From Cyclobacteriaceae bacterium (lineage in GTDB: Bacteria; Bacteroidota; Bacteroidia; Cytophagales; Cyclobacteriaceae), in NCBI GenBank assembly GCA_027533395.1, contig JAPZUF010000010.1, forward strand, positions 1-64,000: 64,000 nucleotides of DNA. The letters run 5' to 3'. A model generated the notes under the pieces. It was not told the origin of the DNA and ran no database searches. It worked only from the letters and a program-made list of their open reading frames with translations. Made by a program: the position numbers and the translations under genes. This document shows positions 1 through 9,346 of this stretch, piece by piece. Positions within the stretch are counted from its first letter, which is position 1; each line of letters begins with the position of its first letter.

Positions 1-2715
1 CGTTTCGAAATTAGCAGTATAGGTGTTCTCTGTGGCAGCATCAGATTTAAACAACAATCGGTTATTACCCATGTGATCGGTAATAAAATATTCATACTTA
101 AAAGCATTGCTTTTTTGTACTAATCTTCCTTCAGGAGAAGAAATAAATTCAAGTGTATCGTTTCGGTATATAAATTCACCAACATACTTTGTGTGCTGTG
201 TTTGGTTACCATCAACCATCTTCATACTTAGCTTAGAACCATTGGCATCGTAATAATATTGAATTGATTTTCCCGAACTAAACTTTACCCGCTCTATTAA
301 GCCAAATGCGTTGTACTTCACACTATCAATACCTTTGTTTTTGTCTTGCGTAATAGCGCCTGCACTGTTATAAGCAAAATCATCAGTACTTGAACCCGTG
401 TTTTTAAAACCAGCTTGGTTAGAAGACCTGTCATTAACCTTTTTAAGTTGGTTACCAAAATTGTAAGTAAAAATCAAACTATCCAGATGTGCAGCTTTGT
501 AATTTGGTACTGGCGAAGCTTCATCGTATGCTGTTGTATTTCTGATCAAATTGGTAATGTTTCCATTTAAGTCGTAACTAAATTTCTCATTAAATACATT
601 GGTATTTTTATTCCATAGTCCGGTTTCAGCCTTGCCAACATAGGAAATATTTTTTAACCGATTGGCATTATCATATTGATAGGCTGAAAACTCAGCGGTA
701 TGGCTACTGCCTGTAGAAGACGATTTGATTCCGCTTATAGCGCCATTCCATTTTGGCGTGATCGGCAAATTCTCGTTGCTGTTATTATAAAACAATTCGG
801 CTGCAAACAAATCTTGAGCGTCCTTTACTCTATTTACTCCTGCAAGCTCGCCATGTATTGTGTAATTGTAATCAATAGATTGCACATAACTAGCTGCCAA
901 AGCGTTTTCAGCTGATTCAATGTCAATTGTTGCTGTTAATGTTTGGCCTATGCTTGCATTAGCAGAATATCCGGGTAACAGCTTTATTTCATTGCGTGCA
1001 ATTAATTTTTTTTCAGAAGTTGCGTAAACTGATTTCGAAATATCTACACTGTGTAATTGCTCAGGATTAGAAGTGGGATTGCCAAGCGAACTATCGAAAT
1101 GAATGTTCTTTTTAACAAGTTGTCCTATTTCGTTGTAAACAAAATTAACAACGTTTACTTCAGTTTGATCATTTATTTTATGCCAAATGTTAATTGGTCT
1201 TTTAGCATGATCGTACTCATAACTTAGTGCAAGAGTTGTTAATGTGCCGTCTATATTTTTATGTATTTTCTTTGTTGATTTTAAGTTGCCAAAATTGTCG
1301 TATTCGAAGTAAACTGTATTAAAATGATTAATCTGAACGTGCGTATTAAACTTGGTTACAATAATGCGGCCATACTGATCGTAGTAGTTATACTGAGTTA
1401 ACCAATTGTTTGTGCCTAAAACTTTTACTTTACTTGCAGAAAGTGTTCCAAAGTTTCTTTGAATTAAATTTCTGAATGGTAATTCTATATCTGAGCTTAT
1501 TATGTCTGATACTTGATTATTGTTAGTATCGTAATCATTATCATAGAAGTACAAGGCAAGTAATTCTGTGTTTTGATTAGGGAAAGATTGATTGGTATAA
1601 ACTTCACTTCCTTGCTTTAATCTTTCTTCATAGGGCAAGATTGAGCTGTTTGAATAAAAGCTATCTAACTGATTTTGTAAAGCGTCTCTGGTAGATGTTG
1701 AATTATAAAAGCCTTTCATTAATATTCTTCCATGTACATCCACTTTAGTAAAAATCCACTTGTTTTTAGCTTTTGAGTTTTCATCTTGATACAACACCAG
1801 CCTGTCTGCTTTATCATAAACATAAAAGGTTGAACCACCTCCGGCTATATATTTTTCTACCAGTCTGCCTTTATTGTCATACTTATAATGAGTGCTAAAG
1901 TTGTCGATAATATTTTGGGCAATCGTATTAGCACTTCCTATTCTATTGACACCTTCTGGTTGAATAATGCATTTTAGTAATCCTATTCGATTATAGATAT
2001 AAATAGTTTTCGCGAAAATGATACCATCTACCTGTTGATGTTTTTCTATTATTTGTCCTTCGTTATTATATATGGCGCGAGTGATATTATTATCTTCATC
2101 TAAGTTCTCTTTTATCAATAATGTACCAGCAACATAAAAAGCGCTACTTGTTAGATCAGCCTTCCAGATTTTGTATTGGTTAGCTAGATTGGTATACGTT
2201 TTAAACTTTCGTGTATGTTGTCCTAGTTGCCAATCATACCCCGGTTTACCTGCTTCAATGACTCTTTGGTTTGGACTATTATCATACTTCATTACTGCAA
2301 AAGGATATGCATCGTCAACCACCTTATTTTTAGTTTCAGCATAAAAAGAGAGCAACTCTTCTATGGCATTTTGTTTTGACAATAATTCTCCATCAAGTGT
2401 GCGAGATATAAAAGAAAGATACGCGGTATCAATTCCCTGCGAACCGTTATAAACACTAAATGAGGATATGTCTCTTTTAAACGGACTTGCCGCAACAGCA
2501 GATTGATAAAAATTTCTTCCTAATCCGTCTCTATATTCAACACCTACTGCCTTTTCGGTATGATTTAAAAAATCTATTGAATCAATTGACCTAACTCCAC
2601 TTTTGTAAATGGATTCAATTCTTATGCTGTTATGGCTGGTGTAGTTATTTTGAGCACTCGATAAGAACGGAATCAAAATAAATAATAGAATAAGTTTTAT
2701 ATATTTCAAATTCAT
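1..2715 (-). CDS. Secreted DUF6443/RHS (YD-repeat) protein, 3' end outside the window
   Basis: I read this by translating the reverse complement. An ATG at 2715 opens a frame whose first residues (MNLKYIKLILLFILIPFLSSAQ) form a signal peptide with likely cleavage after Ala21. At least 905 residues follow before the left edge. Clear YD/RHS repeat units are visible, for example TFYVYDKADRLVLYQDEN near 1780-1830 and VYFEYDNFGNLKS near 1280-1320. The N-terminal part resembles the DUF6443 region of Bacteroidota RHS proteins. The start lies 12 bases after the stop of the upstream gene, so the two are probably co-transcribed. Such proteins are normally exported surface or toxin-delivery shells. The C-terminal end, where a toxin would sit, is not in the window, so toxin function cannot be judged. 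I sampled the frame rather than translating every codon. Confidence 0.85.
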   Translation of the reverse strand, partial: MNLKYIKLILLFILIPFLSSAQNNYTSHNSIRIESIYKSGVRSIDSIDFLNHTEKAVGVEYRDGLGRNFYQSAVAASPFKRDISSFSVYNGSQGIDTAYLSFISRTLDGELLSKQNAIEELLSFYAETKNKVVDDAYPFAVMKYDNSPNQRVIEAGKPGYDWQLGQHTRKFKTYTNLANQYKIWKADLTSSAFYVAGTLLIKENLDEDNNITRAIYNNEGQIIEKHQQVDGIIFAKTIYIYNRIGLLKCIIQPEGVNRIGSANTIAQNIIDNFSTHYKYDNKGRLVEKYIAGGGSTFYVYDKADRLVLYQDENSKAKNKWIFTKVDVHGRILMKGFYNSTSTRDALQNQLDSFYSNSSILPYEERLKQGSEVYTNQSFPNQNTELLALYFYDNDYDTNNNQVSDIISSDIELPFRNLIQRNFGTLSASKVKVLGTNNWLTQYNYYDQYGRIIVTKFNTHVQINHFNTVYFEYDNFGNLKSTKKIHKNIDGTLTTLALSYEYDHAKRPINIWHKINDQTEVNVVNFVYNEIGQLVKKNIHFDSSLGNPTSNPEQLHSVDISKSVYATSEKKLIARNEIKLLPGYSANASIGQTLTATIDIESAENALAASYVQSIDYNYTIHGELAGVNRVKDAQDLFAAELFYNNSNENLPITPKWNGAISGIKSSSTGSSHTAEFSAYQYDNANRLKNISYVGKAETGLWNKNTNVFNEKFSYDLNGNITNLIRNTTAYDEASPVPNYKAAHLDSLIFTYNFGNQLKKVNDRSSNQAGFKNTGSSTDDFAYNSAGAITQDKNKGIDSVKYNAFGLIERVKFSSGKSIQYYYDANGSKLSMKMVDGNQTQHTKYVGEFIYRNDTLEFISSPEGRLVQKSNAFKYEYFITDHMGNNRLLFKSDAATENTYTANFET

Positions 2716-2727
2716 AAAAGTCATCAT

Positions 2728-5700
2728 TTAGTTTCCGTTATCAATTGGTGTGCCCCCATCACCAGGAGGTGGCTCACAATAAATACCAAAACCTAAAGTA
2801 TTTGATATGCCAACTCTTCCATCGGAAGCGACTGCAACTACTCTTAGTTCAAATGGGAAATACGGCATTTCTCCAAGCTGATACCATTGCTCGTAAGCAC
2901 CAGGTAAACACCATTCATAAAAATATTGCATACCTGGATCTACAGAACTTACAGAGATATCTATTTGAGGTAATATAAATTGTTGATCAGGATTACATCT
3001 ATTGATGGAGATACTACCACCACCATTACCACCTTGCTCAGGAGCAACTGATATTGAAACTTGTAGAGGCAACGGAAGTACAACAAGTGTTTTAGTATAC
3101 TCCATCGAACCATAACTAGAATGATAAATCTTTATAGTGATATAATTTATACCAACTGATATTCCTTGTTGGTAAGTATAAATTTCATTGCCTGAAATAA
3201 AATGTGTTGCTGTAGCCCCAAACTTCCATTGAATAGAATCATAAGGAAGACAATTCAATAATGCCTTCGCAGTTATTGGAGAATTCTCATAGACTAAATC
3301 AGGAACTAGAATTCCAATAGGGCTTGAACCTGGCAAAACAATATTACTGTAAGTATACTTTTTAACAATGTCTTCGTTGAAATTTCTAATAGCTCTTATG
3401 CGAGAAGCATTATCGAAAACAACAGTTGAACTTCTTCCATCCAGATCAATAGCTGCGCTTTGTCCGTTTACTAAATCCTGTACGGTTCTGCTAAATTGGT
3501 GATTTAATGGAGCTAAGGTTAAATCATCTAAAGCAAAGTTACAAGCTGTTACGCCCGAGACTTCAACTACTAAATCATTCTGTAATGATTTAATGTTTAA
3601 GGTATCACTAAAATAAACCCAGTTTATGTTATTCGCGTTAGGGATAGTAATATTTTTAGAAAGCAATGTCGCACCGGCTTGAGTTTTAACCTCAAACTTG
3701 ATTTGATTACAACTTGGTGTTATTGATTTATAATAACCTGATAAAAAGTAATTTACATTGGCTTTTTTTAAAAGTGATTTTGTGAGCTTCTTATTCAAGT
3801 TTCCAAAACCTGATATAGCATATCTTCCTGTTTTGCCTTTGAAAGATTTATCTATGGCAGTAAAACCAACTGAAGTGAAAGAATAGTCAGTTACATTGTC
3901 AAAATTTGAATAAATAATTTCGCTTGGCTTCGCATCAGCAACAGACAAAATTGTCTCATCAAAGAATTTATCTCTATGGTAAGAAATTGATTTATTATTC
4001 TTATTTAAAACAGAATTTAACTTAAAGTTACTATCATAAAAATATGTTTCCACAATTTGATAATCAGGAGAGAAATCGGGCTTTAAAACTCCAGCTACAT
4101 TTTTTATTTCAATCTGCTTAAAATTTGAGTTGCCATCTGGGTAAAGAACAATGAAAGACTTTTCCGGTAATACGATTGGATTAAGCTCGCTTCCGAAGTT
4201 TTTGAATTGAGTTAACTGTGAAGAAAGGCAAATATTAGTGCTAACATTAAAAACTTCGTACTCACTTTTCTCAAGCTCAACACTTCCCATGTTCATATTC
4301 TTCAAATGGGAAATAGCTTGATAGAAACTATCAGTTGAACCGTTTGCAATTGGGTTTAGTTCTCCTGCATATAAATATGATGTTAAAATTTTTGTGCCAT
4401 CACTTTTTGTTGTGATCTCTTTTTTAATGTATGGACCAAAATTTGCGTAATCATAATCTACTCTTTGAATCATATAATTGCCAGATATACTGTTAAAATC
4501 TCTGACACTATCTACACTGGAAACCATTAATAAAGATTTATTTGCTGGAACCTGGAATGGCGTAAAATAGATCAAGGATTTATCACGTAAACCATATTCA
4601 AATAAGAATCCCTTAACTGTTTTTGATTTATACATTTTCTCAGCGTAATTATAAGTGATGATAGATGTTGGCTGAGTCTCGTTTTCTCTAAAAGTTTTTA
4701 TTTTATTAATTAACCCTACACCACTTTTATAATCATCTATTATCTGCTGACCGGGGACAAAAGGAAATCTTAGCAAAGATGTACTTACACACGTACTCAT
4801 AGCTAAACTTGTTTTAAAAAATTGCCTACTTCCTACGGAAGTTTCATCACCATATTTGTAAGGTATGTTGAAAAAATACTGAGTATACCCTTTTAAGGTA
4901 TCAACATATTGTTTTACAGAGTTATAATAAACACTATTAAGACCGCTTGTATTTAGGTCATTTTCAAATCTTACTATGGTTTTATAATATTGATTCAATA
5001 AAGGTTCAGAGGATAAGACATTGCCAAAAGAATGATAGCTACTGTTGTAAACAATAGGTAATACCGAACTATTGGGCTTCATAGTTCTGTATGCATTCAC
5101 TAATTTAAAATATACAGGAAGATTGACTAGTATTCCAGAACTTTGCCCCGAACTCGTTTCATATTTATAAGAAACTTCTAGAGGTCTTGAGTAACCGATT
5201 GGATCTACAATTTTTATTTTTTTGACTCTAATACCAGCACCAGAATAAATTTGGTTTGTAATATGGTTGAAGAATACATTTGATTCATAATAAATCGAAG
5301 TAATTGCACCTAGTGGATATTGAATTTCCTTTAAAACACCCACTTGATTCTTATCTGTACTATTCTTATCAGCACCTGCTAATTCTATTTCTGAGGTTTG
5401 GTTCAAAATTTTAAATGGTGAGATTCGTTTGATTCCATTCAAGTCTGGGTACACAAAAAGTTTTGGAATTTTTGTCCCTGAATTTATACCGTTATAGTGT
5501 CCCCATAAATCAATAGAAGCAGAGGCAGGAGATGGAAGGTCAGTATATCCAGAGACAAAATTGACATCGTTATACGAAAACCTAAAGGGCTGTTTCAACT
5601 CACATCCGTTAATAAAAGTTAATTCTTTCAAAAACGGCCTATAAAAAATTTTGTCTTTACTTACAAAACCATATTCTAAAAGAACAGTCTCTTCTTTTAC

Positions 5701-6735
5701 TGTACTACCATTTTCTCCTTTTATTTTATTGACAATAGATTTAAGAAGGTGATTTGATGTAGTAAATTCTGTACCGACATAATTAAAAACGATAGATGAG
5801 AATCTAGAAGCTATTGAGTCAATTACAACGTATTGTTTTGTATTGACTGTTGTGTAAATACTTCTATTTTCAAAGTTGTTAATAGTGCTAGGATTAGTCG
5901 GACTATTCAGTGAATGAATAAAAGTAAAAGGCTGATAGATAGAACTGTAAGATTGATCATAAACTTTGTAATAAAAACTTATTGTTTCATTTAGTGAATT
6001 TTTAATCTTTGTTAACTTCCATGTTGAAACAAATTGGTAATTATCTTTCAAATATTCTTCTTTCTGTAAATCATTATCGTTTTCGTAATACAAATTTTCA
6101 ACTGGTGGATTTAATGAACTAGATTCAAAATTCTTTAAATCGAAAGTATATGTTGTTCCATTACTACCTGTTATGATAAAGTTTTCAATAGTTTTAGTAG
6201 TTGCGTTTCTTATAGCCTTAATCTTCACGTCTTGGTATGGAATTAAAACGATACTATCTAAAGAACCTGAGTTATCGAAAGTGAAGCTTCCCGAAAAACC
6301 CGAAAATGAGAAGTTATATAGATCAGGTGCTGTGTCTTTAAGCTTGACAGAGTTTATAAAAGTAAATTCACTTTGGGCTTCTGCGCAATTAGTGTCTGTG
6401 TTTGAATAAAAGTTATGCTGTTGAATTAAAGTAGGATTGTTACAATCTAACCATCCTTTCGAAATCAAGTCGTCAGGATATCCTCGGACAGTCCTGCGTA
6501 TTTCTCCACCTGTAACAATTGACCAATTCTGTCCAACTTCTCCTGACATTGAACCAACCGGTACAGCTGTGGCCGAATAAACCAACGAAACACCTTGAGA
6601 AATGTTTCTACCTGAAACAGAAAATAATGGGACACCAAAACTTCCCGCTCCCGTTACCTTATCAACCTGGAAGCTTTGTGAAAATGATATATTAGATGCT
6701 ATTATAAATAGCATCGCTAAAAGATACTTTGTCAT
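2728..6735 (-). CDS. Large secreted RHS-associated protein with C-terminal Ig/PKD-like region
   Basis: About 1335 residues from the chosen start. I prefer the ATG at 6735 over the in-frame ATG at 6771 because it begins a clean signal peptide (MTKYLLAMLFIIASNISFSQ) and lies 4 bases after the stop of the preceding gene. The N-terminal half has the beta-strand-rich, Tyr/Asp-rich character of the shell region that precedes YD repeats in Bacteroidota RHS proteins (SGSFTFDNSGSLDSI, STWKLTKI). Around residues 1000-1110 there is a jelly-roll-like region resembling carbohydrate-binding modules. The last 200 residues look like PKD/Ig domains (SIQWKFGATATHF). No C-terminal sorting domain is obvious. Together with the downstream YD-repeat gene it may be a split RHS-type surface system. 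Exact function is unknown. Confidence 0.85.
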   Translation of the reverse strand: MTKYLLAMLFIIASNISFSQSFQVDKVTGAGSFGVPLFSVSGRNISQGVSLVYSATAVPVGSMSGEVGQNWSIVTGGEIRRTVRGYPDDLISKGWLDCNNPTLIQQHNFYSNTDTNCAEAQSEFTFINSVKLKDTAPDLYNFSFSGFSGSFTFDNSGSLDSIVLIPYQDVKIKAIRNATTKTIENFIITGSNGTTYTFDLKNFESSSLNPPVENLYYENDNDLQKEEYLKDNYQFVSTWKLTKIKNSLNETISFYYKVYDQSYSSIYQPFTFIHSLNSPTNPSTINNFENRSIYTTVNTKQYVVIDSIASRFSSIVFNYVGTEFTTSNHLLKSIVNKIKGENGSTVKEETVLLEYGFVSKDKIFYRPFLKELTFINGCELKQPFRFSYNDVNFVSGYTDLPSPASASIDLWGHYNGINSGTKIPKLFVYPDLNGIKRISPFKILNQTSEIELAGADKNSTDKNQVGVLKEIQYPLGAITSIYYESNVFFNHITNQIYSGAGIRVKKIKIVDPIGYSRPLEVSYKYETSSGQSSGILVNLPVYFKLVNAYRTMKPNSSVLPIVYNSSYHSFGNVLSSEPLLNQYYKTIVRFENDLNTSGLNSVYYNSVKQYVDTLKGYTQYFFNIPYKYGDETSVGSRQFFKTSLAMSTCVSTSLLRFPFVPGQQIIDDYKSGVGLINKIKTFRENETQPTSIITYNYAEKMYKSKTVKGFLFEYGLRDKSLIYFTPFQVPANKSLLMVSSVDSVRDFNSISGNYMIQRVDYDYANFGPYIKKEITTKSDGTKILTSYLYAGELNPIANGSTDSFYQAISHLKNMNMGSVELEKSEYEVFNVSTNICLSSQLTQFKNFGSELNPIVLPEKSFIVLYPDGNSNFKQIEIKNVAGVLKPDFSPDYQIVETYFYDSNFKLNSVLNKNNKSISYHRDKFFDETILSVADAKPSEIIYSNFDNVTDYSFTSVGFTAIDKSFKGKTGRYAISGFGNLNKKLTKSLLKKANVNYFLSGYYKSITPSCNQIKFEVKTQAGATLLSKNITIPNANNINWVYFSDTLNIKSLQNDLVVEVSGVTACNFALDDLTLAPLNHQFSRTVQDLVNGQSAAIDLDGRSSTVVFDNASRIRAIRNFNEDIVKKYTYSNIVLPGSSPIGILVPDLVYENSPITAKALLNCLPYDSIQWKFGATATHFISGNEIYTYQQGISVGINYITIKIYHSSYGSMEYTKTLVVLPLPLQVSISVAPEQGGNGGGSISINRCNPDQQFILPQIDISVSSVDPGMQYFYEWCLPGAYEQWYQLGEMPYFPFELRVVAVASDGRVGISNTLGFGIYCEPPPGDGGTPIDNGN

Positions 6736-6739
6736 TTTT

Positions 6740-7819
6740 TTACTTATTTGTCTTGGTCTTGATTGAATCAATTTCCCTTTTCAATTCAGTATTTCTCTTA
6801 TCGAGTTCAATAACATATAGGGTAAGTTCTTCAATTTTTTGAAGTAGTATCTTATTCATTTCACCAAGCTCAATTCCTTTATCTGATACATCCTGAGCAC
6901 TAGGCACATTTGGTAAGTGTTTATTCTTAAATAAATAGTTTTCTAGCTCGGGTAGTGTAGGCAATTGATACTTCGAATCAAAAACGTAATCTGGCCAATT
7001 TCCTCTCAACTTAACGTTAACTTCTTCTGCTACTAATTTTCCCGCCACTGCGAGTTTGTAACCTTTGGGATCATTCGTACCTATAGCTACGTTGCCACTT
7101 CCTTGTTCAATTAAAATTCCACTCGTGCCAGCAGCCTGTAGTGTAAGTGATTCATCAAATGAAGAAATGATTCCTTCATCTACAAAAAGTTTCTTATTGA
7201 AATAAAAATTTGTTCTATCTGTTGAAATATGTGCGGTGGTTGAGTTTGTGGCACCAATATCTAATGTTCCGAAACCGCTACTTATTCTTAACGCGCCATT
7301 TACATTTCCTCTTATGGCTCCGTTAATATGTAGAGTCTCTTGTGGGCTAGTTGTACCAATTCCAATTCTACCATTGTTTGCGAAATACATTATTGAGGTT
7401 CCGGAAAAGTTTTGTATATCTAGAATGTTAGTAGATGGTTGTGATAAAATATTAGGGGTAATCTTGGGAGATAAAATATTTGTAGTAGAAGAAATACTGC
7501 CACTTACAGTCAATCTATCAGAAGGCAATATATTCCCAATACCAACATTACCTGTACTTTGATTTATAAATAGCCGAACAGTTGAATTTGTTCTAAGTGA
7601 AAGATCATTTGTGCCAGATGAGCTAAAAATTCCATTTGACATCACAGATCCTGTCGAAAGGATATTTCCATGAACGTGTAGCTTTTGAGAAGCTGTTGTC
7701 CCGCCTATTGCAAGATTATTTCCGGTGTTAGTTAGGTAAACGTTTGTTCCAGAGGTTGTAAACTGACTCTGAGCATTTAGCGAAATAACCAGAAGTTTTG
7801 TTAGTAAAAAATATTTCAT
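6740..7819 (-). CDS. Secreted tail-fiber-domain protein with C-terminal coiled coil
   Basis: About 359 residues from the ATG at 7819, chosen over the ATG at 7846 because it starts a signal peptide (MKYFLLTKLLVISLNAQSQ). The body contains repeated units of the type GIGNILPSDRLTVSGSI, GIGTTSPQETLHINGAI and AIGTNDPKGYKLAVAGKL. These are the hallmark of Bacteroidota 'tail fiber domain' proteins, beta-helix-like fibers. The C-terminus (LPTLPELENYLFKNKHLPNVPS, then a heptad-like helix around residues 320-355) is the usual trimerising end of this family. It is first of a three-gene minus-strand set with the two RHS-type genes. The family name reflects similarity to phage fibers, but the signal peptide indicates an exported cellular protein. 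Confidence 0.85.
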   Translation of the reverse strand: MKYFLLTKLLVISLNAQSQFTTSGTNVYLTNTGNNLAIGGTTASQKLHVHGNILSTGSVMSNGIFSSSGTNDLSLRTNSTVRLFINQSTGNVGIGNILPSDRLTVSGSISSTTNILSPKITPNILSQPSTNILDIQNFSGTSIMYFANNGRIGIGTTSPQETLHINGAIRGNVNGALRISSGFGTLDIGATNSTTAHISTDRTNFYFNKKLFVDEGIISSFDESLTLQAAGTSGILIEQGSGNVAIGTNDPKGYKLAVAGKLVAEEVNVKLRGNWPDYVFDSKYQLPTLPELENYLFKNKHLPNVPSAQDVSDKGIELGEMNKILLQKIEELTLYVIELDKRNTELKREIDSIKTKTNK

Positions 7820-8176
7820 TTTTAGTTGTTTAGGTTTGCTGCACAAATTTTTAGACTTTCAAATATTTAAAACAAAAATGAATTGTGAAAATTATTTTAA
7901 CTTTTTTTATTCAAAAAAGTGTCATTAAATATTCAGTTTAGAGAAATAGCTACTCATTATTTATTAATTGTTAAAGGAATTTCATATTCTTAAACAAAAC
8001 CTTATTTCAATAGATTTATTTACTATTGGTAAAACAAAGAAAGTATTATGTCATATTACATAAATATGACTATCCATTTATTGAATTATTATTACCGATA
8101 CAAAATTATTAGTTGGTACATTCCCTCATAGTAAACAAAAAATGGAATAAGAGCTTATTCAATTAAACTATAAATC
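7820..8176. other. AT-rich intergenic region between surface cluster and mobile element
   Basis: No gene seen on either strand. It should hold the promoter of the leftward surface-protein operon. It contains one inverted repeat, GTCATAT at 8050-8056 and ATATGAC at 8064-8070, separated by 7 bases. I searched here by eye for a copy of the tRNA-Ser 3' end that would mark the left element boundary and found none. Confidence 0.6.
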
Positions 8177-8461
8177 TTATTCAACAAATTCAATTAGTGA
8201 ATATTTTAGTGGATTACATGAAGGAACATATTTTATATAAAGTAGGGTTACTAAATCAGCAACTATCTTGTGATAGGTTGCGAATGATTTAATCTTAGCA
8301 GCCCGCATAATTTTTTTTCGAGTTACTTCAATAGGATTACAAAATCCATTCATTATTGATAGATGATAAATAGTAGTGATAAAGGCTAACTGTACAGAAG
8401 TTAGCCTTTCATCTTCAATTGCTCTTTTTAGAACAGCTTCTATCTTATCTCGCTGTTCCAT
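8177..8461 (-). CDS. Small protein paired with HTH regulator, unknown
   Basis: 94 residues, mostly predicted helix. No family recognised. It starts inside the upstream HTH gene (17-base overlap), so the two are translationally coupled. The segment SVQLAFITTIYHLSIMNGFCNPIEVTRKK could be a degenerate winged-helix or replication-initiator-like fold, but I cannot support this from motifs alone. It has a high Lys/Arg/Ile content and no signal peptide or membrane segment. Such two-gene HTH cassettes are common near the ends of Bacteroidota integrative elements. Its position is consistent with a role in element excision or control, which is inference. Confidence 0.65.
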   Translation of the reverse strand: MEQRDKIEAVLKRAIEDERLTSVQLAFITTIYHLSIMNGFCNPIEVTRKKIMRAAKIKSFATYHKIVADLVTLLYIKYVPSCNPLKYSLIEFVE

Positions 8462-8732
8462 CTTGTATCATTTTTTCAATTTGCTCTACATCATAGAAGT
8501 AAATACCACCGACTTTGCTATGATTAAGTTTACCGGTGATGCGTAGATTTTGTAATGTTCCGGTTGAGATTCCAAGAAGCTTTTTAACCTCTGATGACTT
8601 CAACCATTTCTTGTTTGATTGAGATTTATCCAAAGCTTGATGAATAGCTTCTAATAGCTCATCTCTTAATTCTTTTATATCGGCTTTTGTTGCTGGCAAT
8701 TCTTTTGCTTCATTCTTTCTTACAGTCTCCAT
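8445..8732 (-). CDS. MerR/excisionase-like helix-turn-helix DNA-binding protein
   Basis: 95 residues. Residues 1-35 form a charged helix (KADIKELRDELLEAIHQAL). Residues 42-85 match the helix-turn-helix type 17 family common in Bacteroidota mobile elements: KWLKSSEVKKLLGISTGTL, NLRITGKLNHSKVGGIYFY, DVEQIEKMI. That pattern is a winged-helix with the recognition helix at SSEVKKLLGIS and the wing at KVGGIYFY. The family acts as excisionase or transcription factor for integrative elements. A near-perfect 20-base inverted repeat lies only 10 bases upstream of its start and is a likely autoregulatory operator. It is transcribed away from the large virion-like operon's end and separated from it by a double hairpin. 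Confidence 0.85.
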   Translation of the reverse strand: METVRKNEAKELPATKADIKELRDELLEAIHQALDKSQSNKKWLKSSEVKKLLGISTGTLQNLRITGKLNHSKVGGIYFYDVEQIEKMIQDGTAR

Positions 8733-8741
8733 TTATGTTTT

Positions 8742-8761
8742 CTTTTATGTAAACATAAAAG
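8742..8761. promoter_or_regulatory. Palindromic operator candidate upstream of the HTH gene
   Basis: CTTTTATGT (8742-8750) and ACATAAAAG (8753-8761) form a perfect 9-base inverted repeat with a 2-base spacer. A further half-site-like CATTTATGT lies at 8730-8738, next to the start codon. The position immediately upstream of a small HTH gene suggests autoregulation. Confidence 0.5.
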
Positions 8762-8862
8762 CTTGAATAACGCTACTTCAACATTTGTGTGTGATTATAA
8801 AGGATTGTGAAATTTTATGCTTCATTGTAAATTTTTATTACGATTTGAAGCAAAATGAAAAA

Positions 8863-8907
8863 AGCCTCGCTTTCGCAAGGCTCTCTCGCCAAGTTTGGGC
8901 ACTTGGC
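8863..8907 (-). terminator. Tandem hairpin terminator at the end of the virion-like operon
   Basis: Two adjacent hairpins: AGCCTCGC/GCAAGGCT (8863-8882, one mismatch, loop TTTC) and GCCAAGT/ACTTGGC (8888-8907). Reading leftward, hairpin one is followed by TTTTTCATTTTG, a good intrinsic terminator for the operon ending at 8932. Confidence 0.75.
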
Positions 8908-8931
8908 TTTTCAATACTTGAATTTACTTTT

Positions 8932-9318
8932 TTAAACTGTCTTTTTTAAGCTTCTAATCAATCCTTTTTCTTTTAAGTAATCTAGTACTTTTGGTTCTAA
9001 CCCTTCGCCATCAGATGTTGAGACAATCTCAAAGGGAACAATCCACCACTCATCTAAGAAACGTTTAATTTCAAGACTTAGTTTCCTGAAGTTCTCTTTG
9101 TTAAATACAAAGTTTCCTTTTGCATCTCTTAAAATGTTGCCTTTATCGTCTGTGCTACAATATTCAATGTTCAAGTCTTCAATTTTATCGTTGTAATGCT
9201 CAATAAATTTAGCAGCATTCTTTAAAGTTTGATTTTTAGCATGCTCTAGTTTTGTTTCCTTATTCACTTGCAATGCCATTAATACATTAATAAACTCAAA
9301 CGCTTCTTTGTTTTTCAT
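8932..9318 (-). CDS. Last gene of the virion-like operon, unknown
   Basis: 128 residues, no recognised family. It is soluble-looking, helical and rich in charged residues: an N-terminal helix (KEAFEFINVLMALQVNKETKLEHAKNQ, written in parts), then FIEHYNDKIEDLNIEYCSTDDKG, and a C-terminal Trp-Trp (FLDEWWIVPFEIV) before a Lys-rich tail. It begins 29 bases after the fiber-like gene and ends directly before a double-hairpin terminator. Position and size suggest an accessory phage protein, but nothing in the sequence assigns a function. Confidence 0.7.
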   Translation of the reverse strand: MKNKEAFEFINVLMALQVNKETKLEHAKNQTLKNAAKFIEHYNDKIEDLNIEYCSTDDKGNILRDAKGNFVFNKENFRKLSLEIKRFLDEWWIVPFEIVSTSDGEGLEPKVLDYLKEKGLIRSLKKTV

Positions 9319-9346
9319 AAACTCATTCTTTTATTTTTTAATCTTT

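Noticed and set aside
6173-6409. Plus-strand reading frame of about 78 codons inside the RHS-type gene
   Set aside because: It is antisense to a long gene with a clear signal peptide and has no recognisable domain; treated as chance.
7820-8931. Left attachment site as a copy of the tRNA-Ser 3' end
   Set aside because: I looked for GGAGGGATTCGAAC and shorter pieces in the gaps near 8 kb and near 20 kb and found none.
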